From assembly GCA_030835385.1 (NCBI GenBank), contig JAURPI010000039.1, forward strand, positions 1-59,045: a stretch of 59,045 nt of DNA, written 5' to 3'. Origin of the DNA: Alphaproteobacteria bacterium. Lineage in GTDB: Bacteria > Pseudomonadota > Alphaproteobacteria > Rhodospirillales > Rhodospirillaceae. Under the pieces are notes generated by a model. It did no database searches. It was given only the letters and a program-made list of their open reading frames with translations, and had not been told where the DNA came from. This document shows, one piece after another, positions 17,659 through 30,901 of this stretch. The position numbers were made by a program, and so were the translations under genes. How positions within the stretch are numbered: the first letter of the stretch is position 1; each line of letters opens with the position of its first letter.

Positions 17659-18114
17659 TTAGGCAAGATTTTCTTTAACGACTGAGCTGGCGCGGCCAAA
17701 GTCCATCCGGCCGGTAAAGCGTTCTTTCAAAGAGGCCATCACTCTACCCATGTCTTTTAGACTAGAGGCTTCAAGCTCAGCGATGGTTTCGGTTACCACA
17801 CCGCGAATCTCATCATCCCCGAGTTGTTCGGGCATAAAGCGAGTGATGATTTCAATCTCTTCTTGTTCGCGCTCAGCCAACTCACAGCGACCACCCTGCT
17901 CATACATGGCTATGCTATCGCGACGCTGCTTGACCATCGACTGAAGCATGTCGAGAATTTCTGCATCTTCAACGCCGTCGGAATTGCCGCGACCACGCGC
18001 ACAGATATCCCGGTCCTTCAGGGCAGCAAGAATAAGACGGATGGTGGCGACAGACCGTTGGTCTTTGCCTCGAAGCGCGTCTTTCAACGCGTCGGATAGA
18101 TCATTACGTAACAT
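17659..18114 (-). CDS. GatB/YqeY domain protein
   Basis: A 151-residue cytoplasmic protein of the YqeY family, related to the tail domain of the GatB amidotransferase subunit. It begins MLRNDLSDALKDALRGKD and has the family segments MLQSMVKQRRDSIAMYEQGG and ITRFMPEQLGDDEI, then MGRVMASLKERFTGRMDFGR. Its precise role is not established; the family is thought to bind tRNA or charged-tRNA partners. It lies 47 bases upstream of dnaG on the same strand and may be co-transcribed with dnaG and rpoD, an order common in alphaproteobacteria. Confidence 0.92.
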   Translation of the reverse strand: MLRNDLSDALKDALRGKDQRSVATIRLILAALKDRDICARGRGNSDGVEDAEILDMLQSMVKQRRDSIAMYEQGGRCELAEREQEEIEIITRFMPEQLGDDEIRGVVTETIAELEASSLKDMGRVMASLKERFTGRMDFGRASSVVKENLA

Positions 18115-18472
18115 GGAAAAGGAACTTCCAAAGGAGAAGTTAAGCGATAAAACTAACCCATTCTGTTGACCAAAGCAAAGCCTTCCGTCGATAGATCAGA
18201 CCTCTATTTTTTTCATGTATACTGCGGCATACGGAGGCTTGACTTGCTTCTGACGATTGCTTATCAACCGCCAAATTTGCCGTTACACGACACTCAAACA
18301 GGGCGACTTCCGTCGTTCCGCAGACCCGGGTTGATCCCGCCAATTTAGACACTCCAACTGCTCGTGCCAGCGTCACGTCAGAGGGAGTGTGGCGAGCCTT
18401 CAAAAGGGATGTTCGAGGAAAAATAGCGGTCATTAAACCCGGGCTTATTAAGCCCCAAACATACGGACCCTT
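18115..18472 (+). other. 358-base intergenic region between yqeY and carA (divergent)
   Basis: No convincing gene is seen on either strand. The region must hold the divergent promoters for the yqeY-dnaG-rpoD unit and for carAB. A plausible carA promoter is at 18239-18267. A short inverted repeat GGGCTT-ATT-AAGCCC at 18441-18455 ends 17 bases before the carA ATG, where it could mask the ribosome-binding region. A 97-codon minus-strand frame across the region has no recognisable features. Confidence 0.6.
18239..18267 (+). promoter_or_regulatory. Candidate sigma-70 promoter for carAB
   Basis: TTGACT (18239-18244) and TATCAA (18262-18267) are spaced by 17 bases. This would leave a leader of about 200 bases before carA, long enough for regulation. 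The -10 box is imperfect and no experimental support is visible. Confidence 0.35.
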
Positions 18473-19681
18473 ATGCCGGAGGCGAGCGCCAAAGAAATTC
18501 CTCCTCAGCCGAAAGGCGCGACGGGGGTATTGGTTCTCAACGATGGCAGTGTTTTTTGGGGCAAGGGTTTAGGCGCTGAGGGCGCCAAAACAGGCGAAGT
18601 TGTCTTTAATACATCCCTGACCGGCTACCAAGAGGTCCTAACGGACCCCTCCTACGCCGCCCAAATCATCACCTTCACCTTCCCCCACATTGGCAACGTC
18701 GGCGCCAATCCTGAAGACATGGAAAGCATTACGCCTGCAGCGCGCGGTTGTGTACTGCGGATGGATATCACCGACCCCGCCAACTGGCGGGCTACTCAGC
18801 ATTTGAATGACTGGCTTCTCTCGAACGACTTCGTTGGGATTGCCGGCGTTGATACGCGGCGCCTAACCGCTCGCATTCGAGACGGTGGAGCCCCCAATGG
18901 GGTTATCGCTCATGCTGCTGATGGGAGCTTCGACCTAGATGACCTGCTTGCCCAAGCAAAAGCATGGCCAGGCTTAGAGGGTATGGACCTGGCAAAAGAG
19001 GTGACCTGCCTACAAACGCATTCCTGGACGGAAACTCAGTGGACCCTAGGCGAGGGGTTTGGCGACCTCAACACTAATAAGCACGGCCTGGAACACCATG
19101 TTGTGGCCATAGATTTTGGGGCGAAGAAAAACATTTTAAGATGCCTAGCCAATACCGGATGCAAAGTGACCGTCGTCCCTGCCACAGCGTCAGCCGAAGA
19201 CGTCCTGCGCCATGAGCCTGACGGAATCTTTTTGTCCAATGGACCCGGCGACCCAGCCGCAACCGGGACCTACGCGGTCGAGACCGTGCAGACACTTCTT
19301 AAGAGCGGCAAGCCTATGTTCGGCATTTGCCTCGGCCACCAAATTCTCGCCCTCGCCCTAGGCGCTAAAACTTACAAACTCAAACTCGGGCACCGAGGTG
19401 GTAACCAGCCGGTGCAAGACCTAGAAACTGGCAAGGTTGAGATCACCTCTCAGAACCACGGTTTTTGCGTGGACCGCGATAGCCTACCAGCGGGCGTTAT
19501 CGAAACGCACCGCTCCCTCTTTGACGGAATCGTCGAGGGACTGCGCGTCAAAGATAAACCCGTATTTTCAGTGCAATACCACCCAGAGGCCTCACCCGGC
19601 CCTCAAGACAGTTACTATTTGTTCGAGCGCTTCACAGAATTAATGCGTAACGCCAAGGCAAGTCAGTCGGAGACAACATAA
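18473..19681 (+). CDS. carA: Carbamoyl-phosphate synthase small (glutaminase) subunit CarA
   Basis: A 402-residue subunit that releases ammonia from glutamine for carbamoyl phosphate, the precursor of arginine and pyrimidines. The N-terminal CPSase domain has [19 protein letters not shown] and the class-I glutaminase domain has the nucleophile Cys in MFGICLGHQ (about residue 286), with the catalytic His-Glu in [11 protein letters not shown] near the C-terminus. The start is the ATG at 18473 with no strong ribosome site; about 20 residues precede the conserved domain. It ends 3 bases before carB, so the two are surely one operon. Confidence 0.96.
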   Translation: MPEASAKEIPPQPKGATGVLVLNDGSVFWGKGLGAEGAKTGEVVFNTSLTGYQEVLTDPSYAAQIITFTFPHIGNVGANPEDMESITPAARGCVLRMDITDPANWRATQHLNDWLLSNDFVGIAGVDTRRLTARIRDGGAPNGVIAHAADGSFDLDDLLAQAKAWPGLEGMDLAKEVTCLQTHSWTETQWTLGEGFGDLNTNKHGLEHHVVAIDFGAKKNILRCLANTGCKVTVVPATASAEDVLRHEPDGIFLSNGPGDPAATGTYAVETVQTLLKSGKPMFGICLGHQILALALGAKTYKLKLGHRGGNQPVQDLETGKVEITSQNHGFCVDRDSLPAGVIETHRSLFDGIVEGLRVKDKPVFSVQYHPEASPGPQDSYYLFERFTELMRNAKASQSETT

Positions 19682-19684
19682 TTC

Positions 19685-22600
19685 ATGCCAAAACGGACTG
19701 ACATCGAGAGCATTCTCATTATTGGCGCAGGGCCGATCATCATCGGTCAGGCATGTGAATTTGATTACTCGGGTGCGCAGGCGTGTAAAGCGCTGCGGGA
19801 AGAGGGGTATCGAGTCATTTTGGTGAACTCGAATCCCGCGACAATCATGACCGACCCGGAAATGGCTGATGCCACCTACATCGAGCCAATAACAATCGAA
19901 ACGGTTACAAAAATTCTTGAGAAAGAACGGCCCGATGCAATCCTCCCGACCATGGGTGGGCAAACCGGCCTAAACACCGCAATGCGTCTAGCGGATGAAG
20001 GTGTTTTAGAGCGCCTGGACATCGAACTCATTGGGGCACAACGAGACGTCATAGCCAAAGCGGAAGACAGACTGCAGTTCCGCGAGGCAATGGAAGTGAT
20101 CGGGCTTGAAAGTCCGCGCAGCCAAGTTGTTCATACTCTCGATGAGGCGCGCCAGGCGGTCAAAATGACGGGCCTGCCAGCGATCATTCGACCATCCTTC
20201 ACGCTCGGTGGCGAAGGTGGCGGCATCGCTTACAACACCGAAGAGTTTGAAAAAATTGTCGGCACGGGCTTGGCGGCCTCACCAGTTACCGAAGTCTTGG
20301 TAGAAGAATCTGTTCTTGGTTGGAAAGAATATGAGATGGAAGTCGTCCGTGATAACGCGGACAATTGCATCATCATCTGCTCAATTGAAAACGTCGATCC
20401 GATGGGCATTCACACCGGCGACTCTATTACGGTCGCCCCTGCCCTCACCCTGACAGACAAAGAGTATCAACTGTTGCGGAATGCTTCGATCTCCTGCCTG
20501 CGGGAAATCGGCGTCGATACCGGCGGGTCGAACGTGCAGTTCGCCATCAACCCGGATAACGGCCGCATGGTTGTTATTGAAATGAACCCCAGGGTTTCTC
20601 GATCCTCTGCGCTGGCATCAAAAGCAACAGGTTTCCCGATTGCTAAGATCGCCGCGAAGTTGGCTGTTGGATACACACTAGATGAACTAGACAACGACAT
20701 AACTGGCGTCACACCGGCATCGTTTGAACCAACGATCGACTATGTGGTCACCAAGATTCCTCGCTTCACTTTTGAAAAGTTCCCCGACACCGACGCCTTG
20801 TTGACCACGTCAATGAAGTCCGTTGGGGAAGCGATGTCTGTGGGCCGTTGCTTTACGGAGAGCCTGCAGAAAGGTCTCAGGTCCATGGAGACAGGCCTCA
20901 CAGGCCTCAATGAAATTTACCTAAGCGAAACCGGTGAGCCGTTGAATGAACCAGGCGCCCTTAAGGCTGCCTTGCTAAAACCTCGCCCCGACCGCCTATT
21001 GGTGGTTGCTCAAGCGTTTCGCGAGGGCATGTCGCTTGAAGACATCCAGCAAGCCTGTAAATTTGACCCTTGGTTCTTGGAGCAAATTCAATCCATCGTG
21101 ACGGTGGAGAAGGAAATCAAAGCCAGCGGTCTCCCCTCCGATGCGCCAACAATGGCACGGCTAAAACGAATGGGCTTCTCTGATGAGCGCATTGGTGAAG
21201 TGTTAGACTTGGCCGCAGACGCCGTCGCAGAGAAGCGTCGCGAATTGGATGTGGCTCCTGTCTATAAACGTATAGATACCTGCGCCGCTGAGTTTCCAGC
21301 TAAAACGCCCTACATGTATTCTTGCTACGAGGGTGATGGGTATGTTGCTCCCCATTGTGAATCAGACCCAACCGATAAAACAAAAGTCGTGATTCTAGGA
21401 GGCGGACCAAATCGCATTGGACAGGGAATTGAGTTCGACTATTGCTGCTGTCACGCGGCCTTTGCCTTATCCGACGCAGGGTACGAGACCATTATGGTCA
21501 ACTGCAACCCCGAGACTGTATCCACCGATTACGACACCTCAGATCGTCTCTACTTTGAGCCGCTGACCCCTGAAGATGTGATCGAATTGATCCGAGTGGA
21601 ACAAAGTCGCGGTGAGGTCAAAGGCGTAATTGTCCAGCTTGGCGGTCAGACTCCTCTAAAATTGTCACACGCCCTTCAATCCGCCGGCATCCCCATTTTG
21701 GGCACCTCGCCGGATGCCATTGATCTCGCAGAAGACCGCGAACGTTTTCAGCAGCTCTTGAAAGATCTCGGCCTACGCCAACCCGAAAATGGTACCGCCC
21801 TGACCGAAGAAGATGCAGTAAGCAGTGCCAACCGCATCGGCTACCCGGTCGTCATTCGCCCATCCTACGTTCTCGGTGGTCGGGCCATGCAGATCGTGCC
21901 TGATGAGGACGGATTAAGATCATACATTCGGGATGCCGTGAACGTGACCGGCGGCAATCCATTGTTGATCGACTCCTATTTGTCCGGCGCCATCGAAGTT
22001 GATGTGGACGCTCTGTGTGATGGGACAGATGTCTATATTGCAGGCATCATGGAACATATTGAGGAAGCAGGCATTCACTCTGGTGACTCAGCTTGCTCAT
22101 TGCCACCCTATTCCCTATCGCCGGAGATCGTAGAAGAACTCAAGATTCAGAGTCGGGCGCTGGCCAAGGGCCTCAATGTGGTTGGCCTCATGAACGTCCA
22201 GTTCGCCGTTAAAGATGCGGAAATATACATTCTTGAGGTCAATCCACGCGCGAGCAGGACGGTCCCTTTTGTTGCCAAAGCCACGGGCATACAAGTGGCA
22301 AAAATTGCAGCTCGAATCATGGCTGGTGAGAAATTGAAAGATTTTGACCTGGCAGGTCATGACTTCGATGACCATGCCGAAAGCGTCAAACACATTGCTG
22401 TTAAAGAAGCCGTGTTCCCATTTGCGCGATTCCCTGGAGTCGACATCGTTCTGGGCCCAGAAATGAAATCGACCGGTGAAGTCATGGGCTTGGATGTTGA
22501 TTTCCCCCGTGCCTTCGCCAAATCACAAATGGGCGCAGGCACAAAGCTTCCACCGTCAGGGACCGCATTTTTGTCTCTTAAAAACGAGGACAAAGCTGGC

Positions 22601-22951
22601 GCACTTGCGGTCGCTCATAAATTGACGGCCCTTGGGTTCGATATTGTCGCAACCCGAGGAACACAGTCGTTTCTTACGGAGCAAGGCATTGATGTTAAAG
22701 CGATAAACAAGGTCCTAGAGGGTCGGCCACACTGCGTTGACGCGATGATATCCGGGGACATTCAACTAGTGATCAATACCACCGAAGGCGCTCAGTCTCT
22801 AAAAGACAGCTACGATATCCGGCGGACCGCATTAACGCGCCAAATCTGCCATTACACGACGCTCTCAGGAGCAGAGGCGGCTGTAGACGCAATTTCAGCA
22901 CTCAGGGACGGTGCTCTTGATGTCGCCCCCCTGCAATCCTATTTTAGATAA
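19685..22951 (+). CDS. carB: Carbamoyl-phosphate synthase large subunit CarB
   Basis: A 1088-residue synthetase subunit with two homologous halves. Each half has a pre-ATP-grasp glycine-rich start ([20 protein letters not shown] near residue 10 and [20 protein letters not shown] near residue 570) and an ATP-grasp domain with [13 protein letters not shown] or [13 protein letters not shown]-terminal MGS-like allosteric domain (about 950-1088) starts near [20 protein letters not shown]. It combines bicarbonate, two ATP and ammonia channelled from CarA. The length is normal and the gene is intact. A terminator follows at 22979-23008, separating it from greA. Confidence 0.97.
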   Translation: MPKRTDIESILIIGAGPIIIGQACEFDYSGAQACKALREEGYRVILVNSNPATIMTDPEMADATYIEPITIETVTKILEKERPDAILPTMGGQTGLNTAMRLADEGVLERLDIELIGAQRDVIAKAEDRLQFREAMEVIGLESPRSQVVHTLDEARQAVKMTGLPAIIRPSFTLGGEGGGIAYNTEEFEKIVGTGLAASPVTEVLVEESVLGWKEYEMEVVRDNADNCIIICSIENVDPMGIHTGDSITVAPALTLTDKEYQLLRNASISCLREIGVDTGGSNVQFAINPDNGRMVVIEMNPRVSRSSALASKATGFPIAKIAAKLAVGYTLDELDNDITGVTPASFEPTIDYVVTKIPRFTFEKFPDTDALLTTSMKSVGEAMSVGRCFTESLQKGLRSMETGLTGLNEIYLSETGEPLNEPGALKAALLKPRPDRLLVVAQAFREGMSLEDIQQACKFDPWFLEQIQSIVTVEKEIKASGLPSDAPTMARLKRMGFSDERIGEVLDLAADAVAEKRRELDVAPVYKRIDTCAAEFPAKTPYMYSCYEGDGYVAPHCESDPTDKTKVVILGGGPNRIGQGIEFDYCCCHAAFALSDAGYETIMVNCNPETVSTDYDTSDRLYFEPLTPEDVIELIRVEQSRGEVKGVIVQLGGQTPLKLSHALQSAGIPILGTSPDAIDLAEDRERFQQLLKDLGLRQPENGTALTEEDAVSSANRIGYPVVIRPSYVLGGRAMQIVPDEDGLRSYIRDAVNVTGGNPLLIDSYLSGAIEVDVDALCDGTDVYIAGIMEHIEEAGIHSGDSACSLPPYSLSPEIVEELKIQSRALAKGLNVVGLMNVQFAVKDAEIYILEVNPRASRTVPFVAKATGIQVAKIAARIMAGEKLKDFDLAGHDFDDHAESVKHIAVKEAVFPFARFPGVDIVLGPEMKSTGEVMGLDVDFPRAFAKSQMGAGTKLPPSGTAFLSLKNEDKAGALAVAHKLTALGFDIVATRGTQSFLTEQGIDVKAINKVLEGRPHCVDAMISGDIQLVINTTEGAQSLKDSYDIRRTALTRQICHYTTLSGAEAAVDAISALRDGALDVAPLQSYFR

Positions 22952-22978
22952 TTGAATTAAGCCTGACTTGAGAGCCCT

Positions 22979-23008
22979 GCTGTGCTTGAGTGTGAGCACA
23001 GCGTTTTT
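22979..23008 (+). terminator. Rho-independent terminator of carAB
   Basis: A perfect 8-base stem GCTGTGCT / AGCACAGC with an 8-base loop is followed directly by GTTTTTC. It lies 28 bases past the carB stop and 30 bases before the greA start. Confidence 0.9.
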
Positions 23009-23037
23009 CATTTAAGGACAGAACAAGAGGTTACGTC

Positions 23038-23511
23038 ATGGAAAAGGTTCCGATGACGGCTGGGGGATTGACCCCGCTAGAAGAAGAATTGAAGCAGTTA
23101 AAGACCAAGGATCGCCGGGACGTCATCAAGGCGATCTCCGAGGCGCGTGAACATGGCGACTTGTCTGAAAACGCTGAATACCACGCTGCGAAAGAGCGCC
23201 AAGGTTTCATCGAAGGACGGATTCAGGAACTCGAGGACGTCATCAGTCGAGCCGACGTGATTGATGTCTCGAAGCTGTCAGGGTCAACTGTGAAATTTGG
23301 CGCTACGGTGACAGTGGTCGACGAAGACACAGATGAAGAAACGACCTATCAGATTGTGGGTCCCTATGAGGCCGACTTGGCCAAGAAACTCATTTCTGTG
23401 CAATCTCCCATCGCGCGGGCGCTGATTGGCAAGACAGTTGGCGACACTGTAGAGGTGAAGGCACCCGGTGGGATTAAGAGCTACGAAGTTCTTAAGGTTA
23501 AGTTCAAGTAG
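23038..23511 (+). CDS. greA: Transcription elongation factor GreA
   Basis: A 157-residue factor, matching the usual size of about 158. The N-terminal coiled-coil (residues 1-75) has [20 protein letters not shown] and the tip segment [18 protein letters not shown] with its acidic D/E pair, which enters the RNA polymerase channel to stimulate transcript cleavage. The C-terminal FKBP-like domain ends [26 protein letters not shown] lies ahead of the ATG. It rescues backtracked polymerase. The carAB-greA-lrp-trxB order is common in alphaproteobacteria. Confidence 0.97.
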   Translation: MEKVPMTAGGLTPLEEELKQLKTKDRRDVIKAISEAREHGDLSENAEYHAAKERQGFIEGRIQELEDVISRADVIDVSKLSGSTVKFGATVTVVDEDTDEETTYQIVGPYEADLAKKLISVQSPIARALIGKTVGDTVEVKAPGGIKSYEVLKVKFK

Positions 23512-23532
23512 AACTCCCGATACGCGGGCGAC

Positions 23533-24027
23533 CTAGCCTTCGTCTTCTTCAGGCCTAACCGTAATTGGCACGCCTGAAAGTCTCTTAGAACTTCTGATCG
23601 CAAGTGCTGATTTAACTTGAGCGACGTTGGGTGCTGCCGTCAGTTTCGACGTGATAAATTTTTGATATTCGTCCCAGTCCCGCGCGACGATTTTCAATAG
23701 AAAATCCGTTTCGCCAGCGAGCATGTGGCACTCACGGACCTCGGGCCACTCCTCCACCATTTGCTCAAACGCGAGAAGATCAACCTCCGCCTGGCTGTTC
23801 AACCCAACATGAGCGAATACTGAAACGTTGAAGCCCAACGACACAGGGTCCAGGTCTGCGTGATACCCCTTGATAAAGCCTGCTTCTTCAAGAGCCCGAA
23901 CCCTGCGAAGACAAGGGGGCGCTGAAATTCCAGCCCTCTTCGCCAAATCAACGTTGGTCATCCGCCCATCATTCTGTACATCGCTCAGAATCTGACGATC
24001 AATACGGTCAAGTTTAACGCGTTGCAT
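23533..24027 (-). CDS. Lrp/AsnC family transcriptional regulator
   Basis: A regulator of about 164 residues. The N-terminal helix-turn-helix (LDRIDRQILSDVQNDGRMTN, then AKRAGISAPPCLRRVRALEE) is followed by an RAM-type ligand-binding domain with GYHADLDPVSLGFNV and VRECHMLAGETDFLLKIVAR. The frame extends to 24075, but the ATG at 24027 has GGAGAG just upstream and begins the conserved domain. It is transcribed away from trxB across a 221-base gap, so it may regulate itself and possibly trxB. The amino-acid effector is unknown. Confidence 0.93.
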   Translation of the reverse strand: MQRVKLDRIDRQILSDVQNDGRMTNVDLAKRAGISAPPCLRRVRALEEAGFIKGYHADLDPVSLGFNVSVFAHVGLNSQAEVDLLAFEQMVEEWPEVRECHMLAGETDFLLKIVARDWDEYQKFITSKLTAAPNVAQVKSALAIRSSKRLSGVPITVRPEEDEG

Positions 24028-24179
24028 GGTCTCTCCGCCGGTTCTCGAACCCGGTTCTATTCCCCTTAGGCGCAATAATATTACACTTTGAAGAATAAAT
24101 GCGACCGAAATTGTCGATCACGGATGCTGGTTTGACATCCCCATAAGCCCAGTAAAAAGGTGCCGAATGCGTGTTGTAA

Positions 24180-25193
<1,014 letters not shown>

Positions 25194-25239
25194 ACTCACG
25201 ACAAATGTCGCGCGCGCGCGTCAATCGGAGGAATGATCA

Positions 25240-26199
25240 ATGCCATCCCGTGGCAACAGCAAACTCGACTGGGACAAGCTGCGTGTATTTCACGCTGTTG
25301 CCGAGGCTGGCAGCTTTACTCATGCCAGCGAGACGCTGAACCTCAGTCAATCAGCCGTCAGCCGACAAATCAGCGCCTTGGAATCGTCGCTCGGTGTCAT
25401 GGTGTTTCATCGGCATGCGCGCGGTCTCATTCTGACCGAGCAAGGGGATCTTCTCTACAAGACCGTGCATGACGTCTTTTCCCAACTCACAACGGTTGAG
25501 AGCCAGCTGATAGAAACCAAAGATGTTGCTGAAGGACCATTGACGGTCACTACGACTGTCGCCTTTGGATCCGTTTTTCTAACGGGGCGGTTGCGTCAGT
25601 TTATCAACGACTACCCCGATATTGATGTCACTCTCAGACTCGATGACCGAGAGCTGGACCTGGCCATGCGTGAAGGTGATGTCGCGATCCGGTTCAACGA
25701 GCCAAAACAACCGGACCTGATTCAGCGTCATTTGGGCAGCTTATTCGGGCACGTGTTTGCCTCTGCGGACTATCTCAAAGAACATGGAACACCGACCTGC
25801 GTCGAGGATCTAAAGGACCATAAACTGGTGGTCTTTGGCGGCAGCGCTCTGCCGTTTGAGGAGGTCAATTGGCACTTTGAGCAGGTCGAGAAAACGGTTG
25901 GCACGATCAAGCCGACGCTGCAGGTCAACAACCTCTATGGTGTTTATCGCGCTATCAAAAGCGGGATCGGGATCGGCGCTCTGCCCGAGTATTTCTATCG
26001 CGAAGGCCGTGGTTTAGTTCAGATACTTCCTGAGCTTAGCAGCCCACCTATCGATGCCTATTTCGTATATCCAGAAGAGCTGCGCAACTCTATGCGAGTT
26101 ACAGTCTTTCGAGATTTCCTGCTGAAGGAAATTACGCGCGCCCGGGCGCAGCTAACTCTCGTGCCGCGTGACATAGACGCTATCAAAACAGCCAGCTAA
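25240..26199 (+). CDS. LysR family transcriptional regulator
   Basis: A 319-residue regulator. The N-terminal winged helix (LDWDKLRVFHAVAEAGSFTH, then LSQSAVSRQISALESSLGVM) precedes a type-2 periplasmic-binding-protein effector domain (about 95-300, starting GPLTVTTTVAFGSVFLTGRL). A strong GGAGGAA ribosome site lies before the ATG. It lies 46 bases after trxB in the same direction, an arrangement I recall from other alphaproteobacteria, so a redox-linked role is possible but not shown. The effector is unknown. Confidence 0.93.
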   Translation: MPSRGNSKLDWDKLRVFHAVAEAGSFTHASETLNLSQSAVSRQISALESSLGVMVFHRHARGLILTEQGDLLYKTVHDVFSQLTTVESQLIETKDVAEGPLTVTTTVAFGSVFLTGRLRQFINDYPDIDVTLRLDDRELDLAMREGDVAIRFNEPKQPDLIQRHLGSLFGHVFASADYLKEHGTPTCVEDLKDHKLVVFGGSALPFEEVNWHFEQVEKTVGTIKPTLQVNNLYGVYRAIKSGIGIGALPEYFYREGRGLVQILPELSSPPIDAYFVYPEELRNSMRVTVFRDFLLKEITRARAQLTLVPRDIDAIKTAS

Positions 26200-26204
26200 C
26201 GAAT

Positions 26205-27155
26205 TTACGGGGCGGCTAAAAAGGCCCGAGCATCAACAACCGTTGTCTCCGGGTCTTCAAGCATCAGCTTGTGGCCAAGGTCAGGGTACCGGATCACTTT
26301 GACGTCCGTCCCAGTGAACAAAGGCGCAACCCGATTAAGACCGTCCGCCGTTAATACAGGGGACTTTCCCGCCCACTGGAGCAGTGTCGGCGTCGTAATT
26401 TTTGCTGCAGCCGCAGCTAGATCGAACGTGCTTCGTGCATTTGCGAAGATAAAATTGCGCACGTTCTCAATGGAACCTGCACGGTTATTGAGGTCCGCAT
26501 AGCTACTCACCATTTCAGGCGTAATACGTTCGTCGTGACCAAATATATTTTCCATGAACAGCTGCCAGTAGAGTTGCGGGCGCCAGACCTTAAGAACATT
26601 GTCACTGAACCACATCATGACTTGGAAGGCCCTAGGTGGCGGAAGGCGATCTCCGGGGGTGTAGGCAGGCACCGTGGAAAGTAATAGCTTCTCAACGCGC
26701 TCTGGATGGTCTGCCGCATATCTTAAAGCGAGGATGCTACCTGAAGACGTGCCGCCTATGGAGAACCGCTCGTACCCGAGAACATCTAGTAAGCCTTCGA
26801 TGAGTGGGTACGCGATTGAAGAACTGTACTCGCCATTCGGCATGGGGCCGGACAGACCGAATGGCGGGTAATCAAAGCGGACAATTCGATAGTCAGCCTT
26901 AAGGTTTTCGACCCACCCTTCCCACTGGCGCGTGCTACCCAAATGACCATGGATCAATACCAGGACCGGACCTTCGCCCTCTTCAACGACATGCATGGGC
27001 ACACCATCGACGGTGATAAACCGCGATCGCTCGTCGGTATAGCGTGCCTTGAGTTCTTCGTCTGTTGGAGTAAAAGCACCCGATCTGGCCGCTATCACCC
27101 AAACCACGAACACCACGGCTGCAAGCCCCAGCGCTAAGATCAATGCCCGTTTCAT
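26205..27155 (-). CDS. Membrane-anchored alpha/beta hydrolase
   Basis: A 316-residue hydrolase. Residues about 4-24 (ALILALGLAAVVFVVWVIAA) form an uncleaved membrane anchor or signal. The fold shows LVLIHGHLGSTRQWEGW (oxyanion region), FDYPPFGLSG, the nucleophile elbow GGTSSGS with a canonical Ser, and a C-terminal catalytic His in PDLGHKLMLEDP. The frame extends to 27227, but the ATG at 27155 has GGGGAGA about 7 bases upstream and starts at the hydrophobic anchor. It converges on lysR with a 5-base gap. The substrate is unknown; esterase or dehalogenase-like activity is possible. Confidence 0.85.
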   Translation of the reverse strand: MKRALILALGLAAVVFVVWVIAARSGAFTPTDEELKARYTDERSRFITVDGVPMHVVEEGEGPVLVLIHGHLGSTRQWEGWVENLKADYRIVRFDYPPFGLSGPMPNGEYSSSIAYPLIEGLLDVLGYERFSIGGTSSGSILALRYAADHPERVEKLLLSTVPAYTPGDRLPPPRAFQVMMWFSDNVLKVWRPQLYWQLFMENIFGHDERITPEMVSSYADLNNRAGSIENVRNFIFANARSTFDLAAAAAKITTPTLLQWAGKSPVLTADGLNRVAPLFTGTDVKVIRYPDLGHKLMLEDPETTVVDARAFLAAP

Positions 27156-27208
27156 CAGCAGTCTCCCCAGTACCTGAGGACAGTGTGGCACAGGGCTAAA
27201 TAGGGTGC

Positions 27209-28495
<1,287 letters not shown>

Positions 28496-28557
28496 TCACA
28501 TATCGATATTGTCCATTTCTCGTTTTTCACGACTAGAGATCACCATAAACTGGTCCT

Positions 28558-30732
28558 ATGTTAATGGTCATGTCGACCGCGCTCCCCTTTATCGAAAAGC
28601 CGGACCTAGGCGAGACCGCCGATTTTAGACTAGTGAGTGATTTTGAGCCGGCTGGAGACCAACCCACGGCCATTACTGACCTTCAAAAAGGTCTAGACGA
28701 GCAAGAGCGTGATCAGGTGCTCCTCGGTGTTACTGGGTCAGGTAAAACCTTCACCATGGCGCAACTCATCGCGCGCACCGGACGACCTGCTCTCATTCTG
28801 GCGCCCAACAAGACCCTCGCCGCACAGCTGTATGGGGAGTTCAAATCTTTCTTTCCTGACAACGCCGTCGAGTATTTCGTGTCTTACTACGATTACTATC
28901 AGCCAGAGGCTTACGTGCCTCGAACTGATACATACATCGAAAAAGACGCCAGCATTAACGAGCAGATCGACCGCATGCGCCATTCAGCGACACGGGCGAT
29001 CCTCGAACGCCGAGACGTCATAATTGTTTCGTCAGTTTCATGCTTATACGGCCTAGGCTCAGTCGAATCATATTCACGCATGACGTTCGTCATTGAAGAA
29101 GGCAAATCGTTCCCCCGTGCCGATCTGATTAAGCAACTGGTCGTTCTGCAATACAAACGCAATGACATGTCTTTCGTGCGCGGCACCTTTCGTGTACGCG
29201 GCGACGCTGTAGAGATTTTCCCCGCCCACTATGCGGATCGGGCTTGGCGCCTCTCTCTGTTTGGGGATGAGGTTGAGTCTATTCATGAATTTGACCCGCT
29301 CACCGGCGAGAAAACTGCCGCTCTGCAACGGATTACCATTTACCCCAGCAGCCACTACGTCACACCCCGCCCGGCCCTGTCTCAGGCGGTAAAGAGCATC
29401 AAAAAAGAGCTTAAAGCCCAACTGAACCTGTTCCACGAGCAAGGTAAGCTGCTGGAGGCCCAACGCCTTGAACAGCGCACCATGTTTGACCTGGAAATGA
29501 TGGAGACCACAGGACACTGTAAGGGAATCGAGAACTACTCACGGTTTCTAACGGGACGAGCCCCAGGTGAGCCGCCACCAACACTTTTTGAATACATCCC
29601 TGAAGATGCGATTCTATTTGTGGATGAGAGCCACGTGGCTGTCCCTCAAATAGGAGGCATGTATCGCGGCGATTTCCAACGCAAATCCACGCTATCCAAT
29701 TTCGGGTTCCGCTTGCCGTCTTGCTGCGATAATCGGCCTTTGAAATTTGAAGAATGGGAGTCCATGCGGCCACAGACCGTGTTCGTTTCCGCTACGCCGG
29801 GCGACTGGGAGATGGAGCGCACAGATGGCCTTTTCGTCGAACAAATCATTCGGCCGACAGGATTGATTGATCCTGTTTGCCACATCCGGCCTGCCGACAG
29901 TCAAGTCGATGATCTTCTCGCGGAAGTACGTGACGTAGCCGCCAAAGGCATGCGCGCCTTGGTCACCACTCTGACCAAGCGCATGGCGGAAGACTTGACG
30001 GAATACCTAACCGAGCAAGGGGTCCGCGTGCGTTACATGCACTCGGATGTCGATACGCTGGAACGGATCGAAATCATTCGCGATCTTCGCCTGGGCGCGT
30101 TCGACGTGTTGGTTGGGATTAACCTTTTGCGCGAAGGACTTGATATTCCCGAGTGCAGTTTGGTCGTAATTCTTGATGCAGACAAAGAAGGTTTTTTACG
30201 GTCTGCACGGTCTTTGATCCAAACCATTGGACGGGCGGCACGCAATATCGACGGCAAGGTTATCCTCTATGCCAACACCATGACGGCAAGTTTGGAAAAG
30301 GCGATCAGTGAGACCAATCGCCGTCGCGAAAAACAGCAGGCTTTCAACGTTGCTAATGGCATCACGCCCGAGGGCATACGCAAAGACATCGCCGACCTCT
30401 TAGAAAGCGTTTATGAGCAAGATCGCGTAACCGTGGACACGGGGCTTGCCGAGGAAACAGAACTCGTGGGTCACAACCTGCGCGCCGTTATCGTCGACCT
30501 TGAGAAGAAAATGCAGAACGCGGCGGCAGACTTGGAGTTTGAGGAAGCGGCCAGATTACGTGACGAGATTAGGCGGCTTGAAGACCTGGAGCTTGAAATG
30601 GCTCCAGACGCCCTATCGGGACCACAGGCTGAAGCTGACGACAAACGCAGTCGCCTGCCAGAGCCCGGCCGCAAAGCAAAAGGCCGAGCCGTCCGGAAAC
30701 GGCAGAAATCGCGCCGCCTTAAAGGTCCATAG
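28558..30732 (+). CDS. uvrB: UvrABC excision nuclease subunit B
   Basis: A 724-residue nucleotide-excision-repair helicase-like protein. Walker A is [15 protein letters not shown], the beta-hairpin region is [20 protein letters not shown], the DEAD-like box is [20 protein letters not shown], and the helicase motif VI is QTIGRAARN. The C-terminal UVR motif ([20 protein letters not shown]) that binds UvrC is present. A strongly basic tail (about residues 700-724) extends past it. Several ATG codons lie at 28558-28572 and the exact start is uncertain. UvrB holds the damaged strand after UvrA loading. Confidence 0.97.
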   Translation: MLMVMSTALPFIEKPDLGETADFRLVSDFEPAGDQPTAITDLQKGLDEQERDQVLLGVTGSGKTFTMAQLIARTGRPALILAPNKTLAAQLYGEFKSFFPDNAVEYFVSYYDYYQPEAYVPRTDTYIEKDASINEQIDRMRHSATRAILERRDVIIVSSVSCLYGLGSVESYSRMTFVIEEGKSFPRADLIKQLVVLQYKRNDMSFVRGTFRVRGDAVEIFPAHYADRAWRLSLFGDEVESIHEFDPLTGEKTAALQRITIYPSSHYVTPRPALSQAVKSIKKELKAQLNLFHEQGKLLEAQRLEQRTMFDLEMMETTGHCKGIENYSRFLTGRAPGEPPPTLFEYIPEDAILFVDESHVAVPQIGGMYRGDFQRKSTLSNFGFRLPSCCDNRPLKFEEWESMRPQTVFVSATPGDWEMERTDGLFVEQIIRPTGLIDPVCHIRPADSQVDDLLAEVRDVAAKGMRALVTTLTKRMAEDLTEYLTEQGVRVRYMHSDVDTLERIEIIRDLRLGAFDVLVGINLLREGLDIPECSLVVILDADKEGFLRSARSLIQTIGRAARNIDGKVILYANTMTASLEKAISETNRRREKQQAFNVANGITPEGIRKDIADLLESVYEQDRVTVDTGLAEETELVGHNLRAVIVDLEKKMQNAAADLEFEEAARLRDEIRRLEDLELEMAPDALSGPQAEADDKRSRLPEPGRKAKGRAVRKRQKSRRLKGP

Positions 30733-30901
30733 ATCACATAACCCATTGTTATTATGGAGTTTTGGACGCATTGCTATTCAATCTACGCATAGCTGCCACC
30801 AAGCTATTGTATGTTGACCCGACATATATCAGACCGATACAAACTGGGCTCATCAGCGCTTGCGGTTAAAAGACCCACGCATCCCACAAAAGAGGTCAGA
30901 C

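Noticed and set aside
18140-18433. 97-codon minus-strand frame between yqeY and carA
   Set aside because: No ribosome site, no recognisable motif, odd composition, and it overlaps the region where divergent promoters should lie.
25208-25220. CGCGCGCG alternation just before lysR
   Set aside because: A short run of alternating CG can occur by chance at this base composition, and no function is implied.
28501-28535. Possible LexA (SOS) box upstream of uvrB, GTTC-N7-GATA
   Set aside because: The alphaproteobacterial site needs GTTC-N7-GTTC; the right half has two mismatches, so I do not call it.
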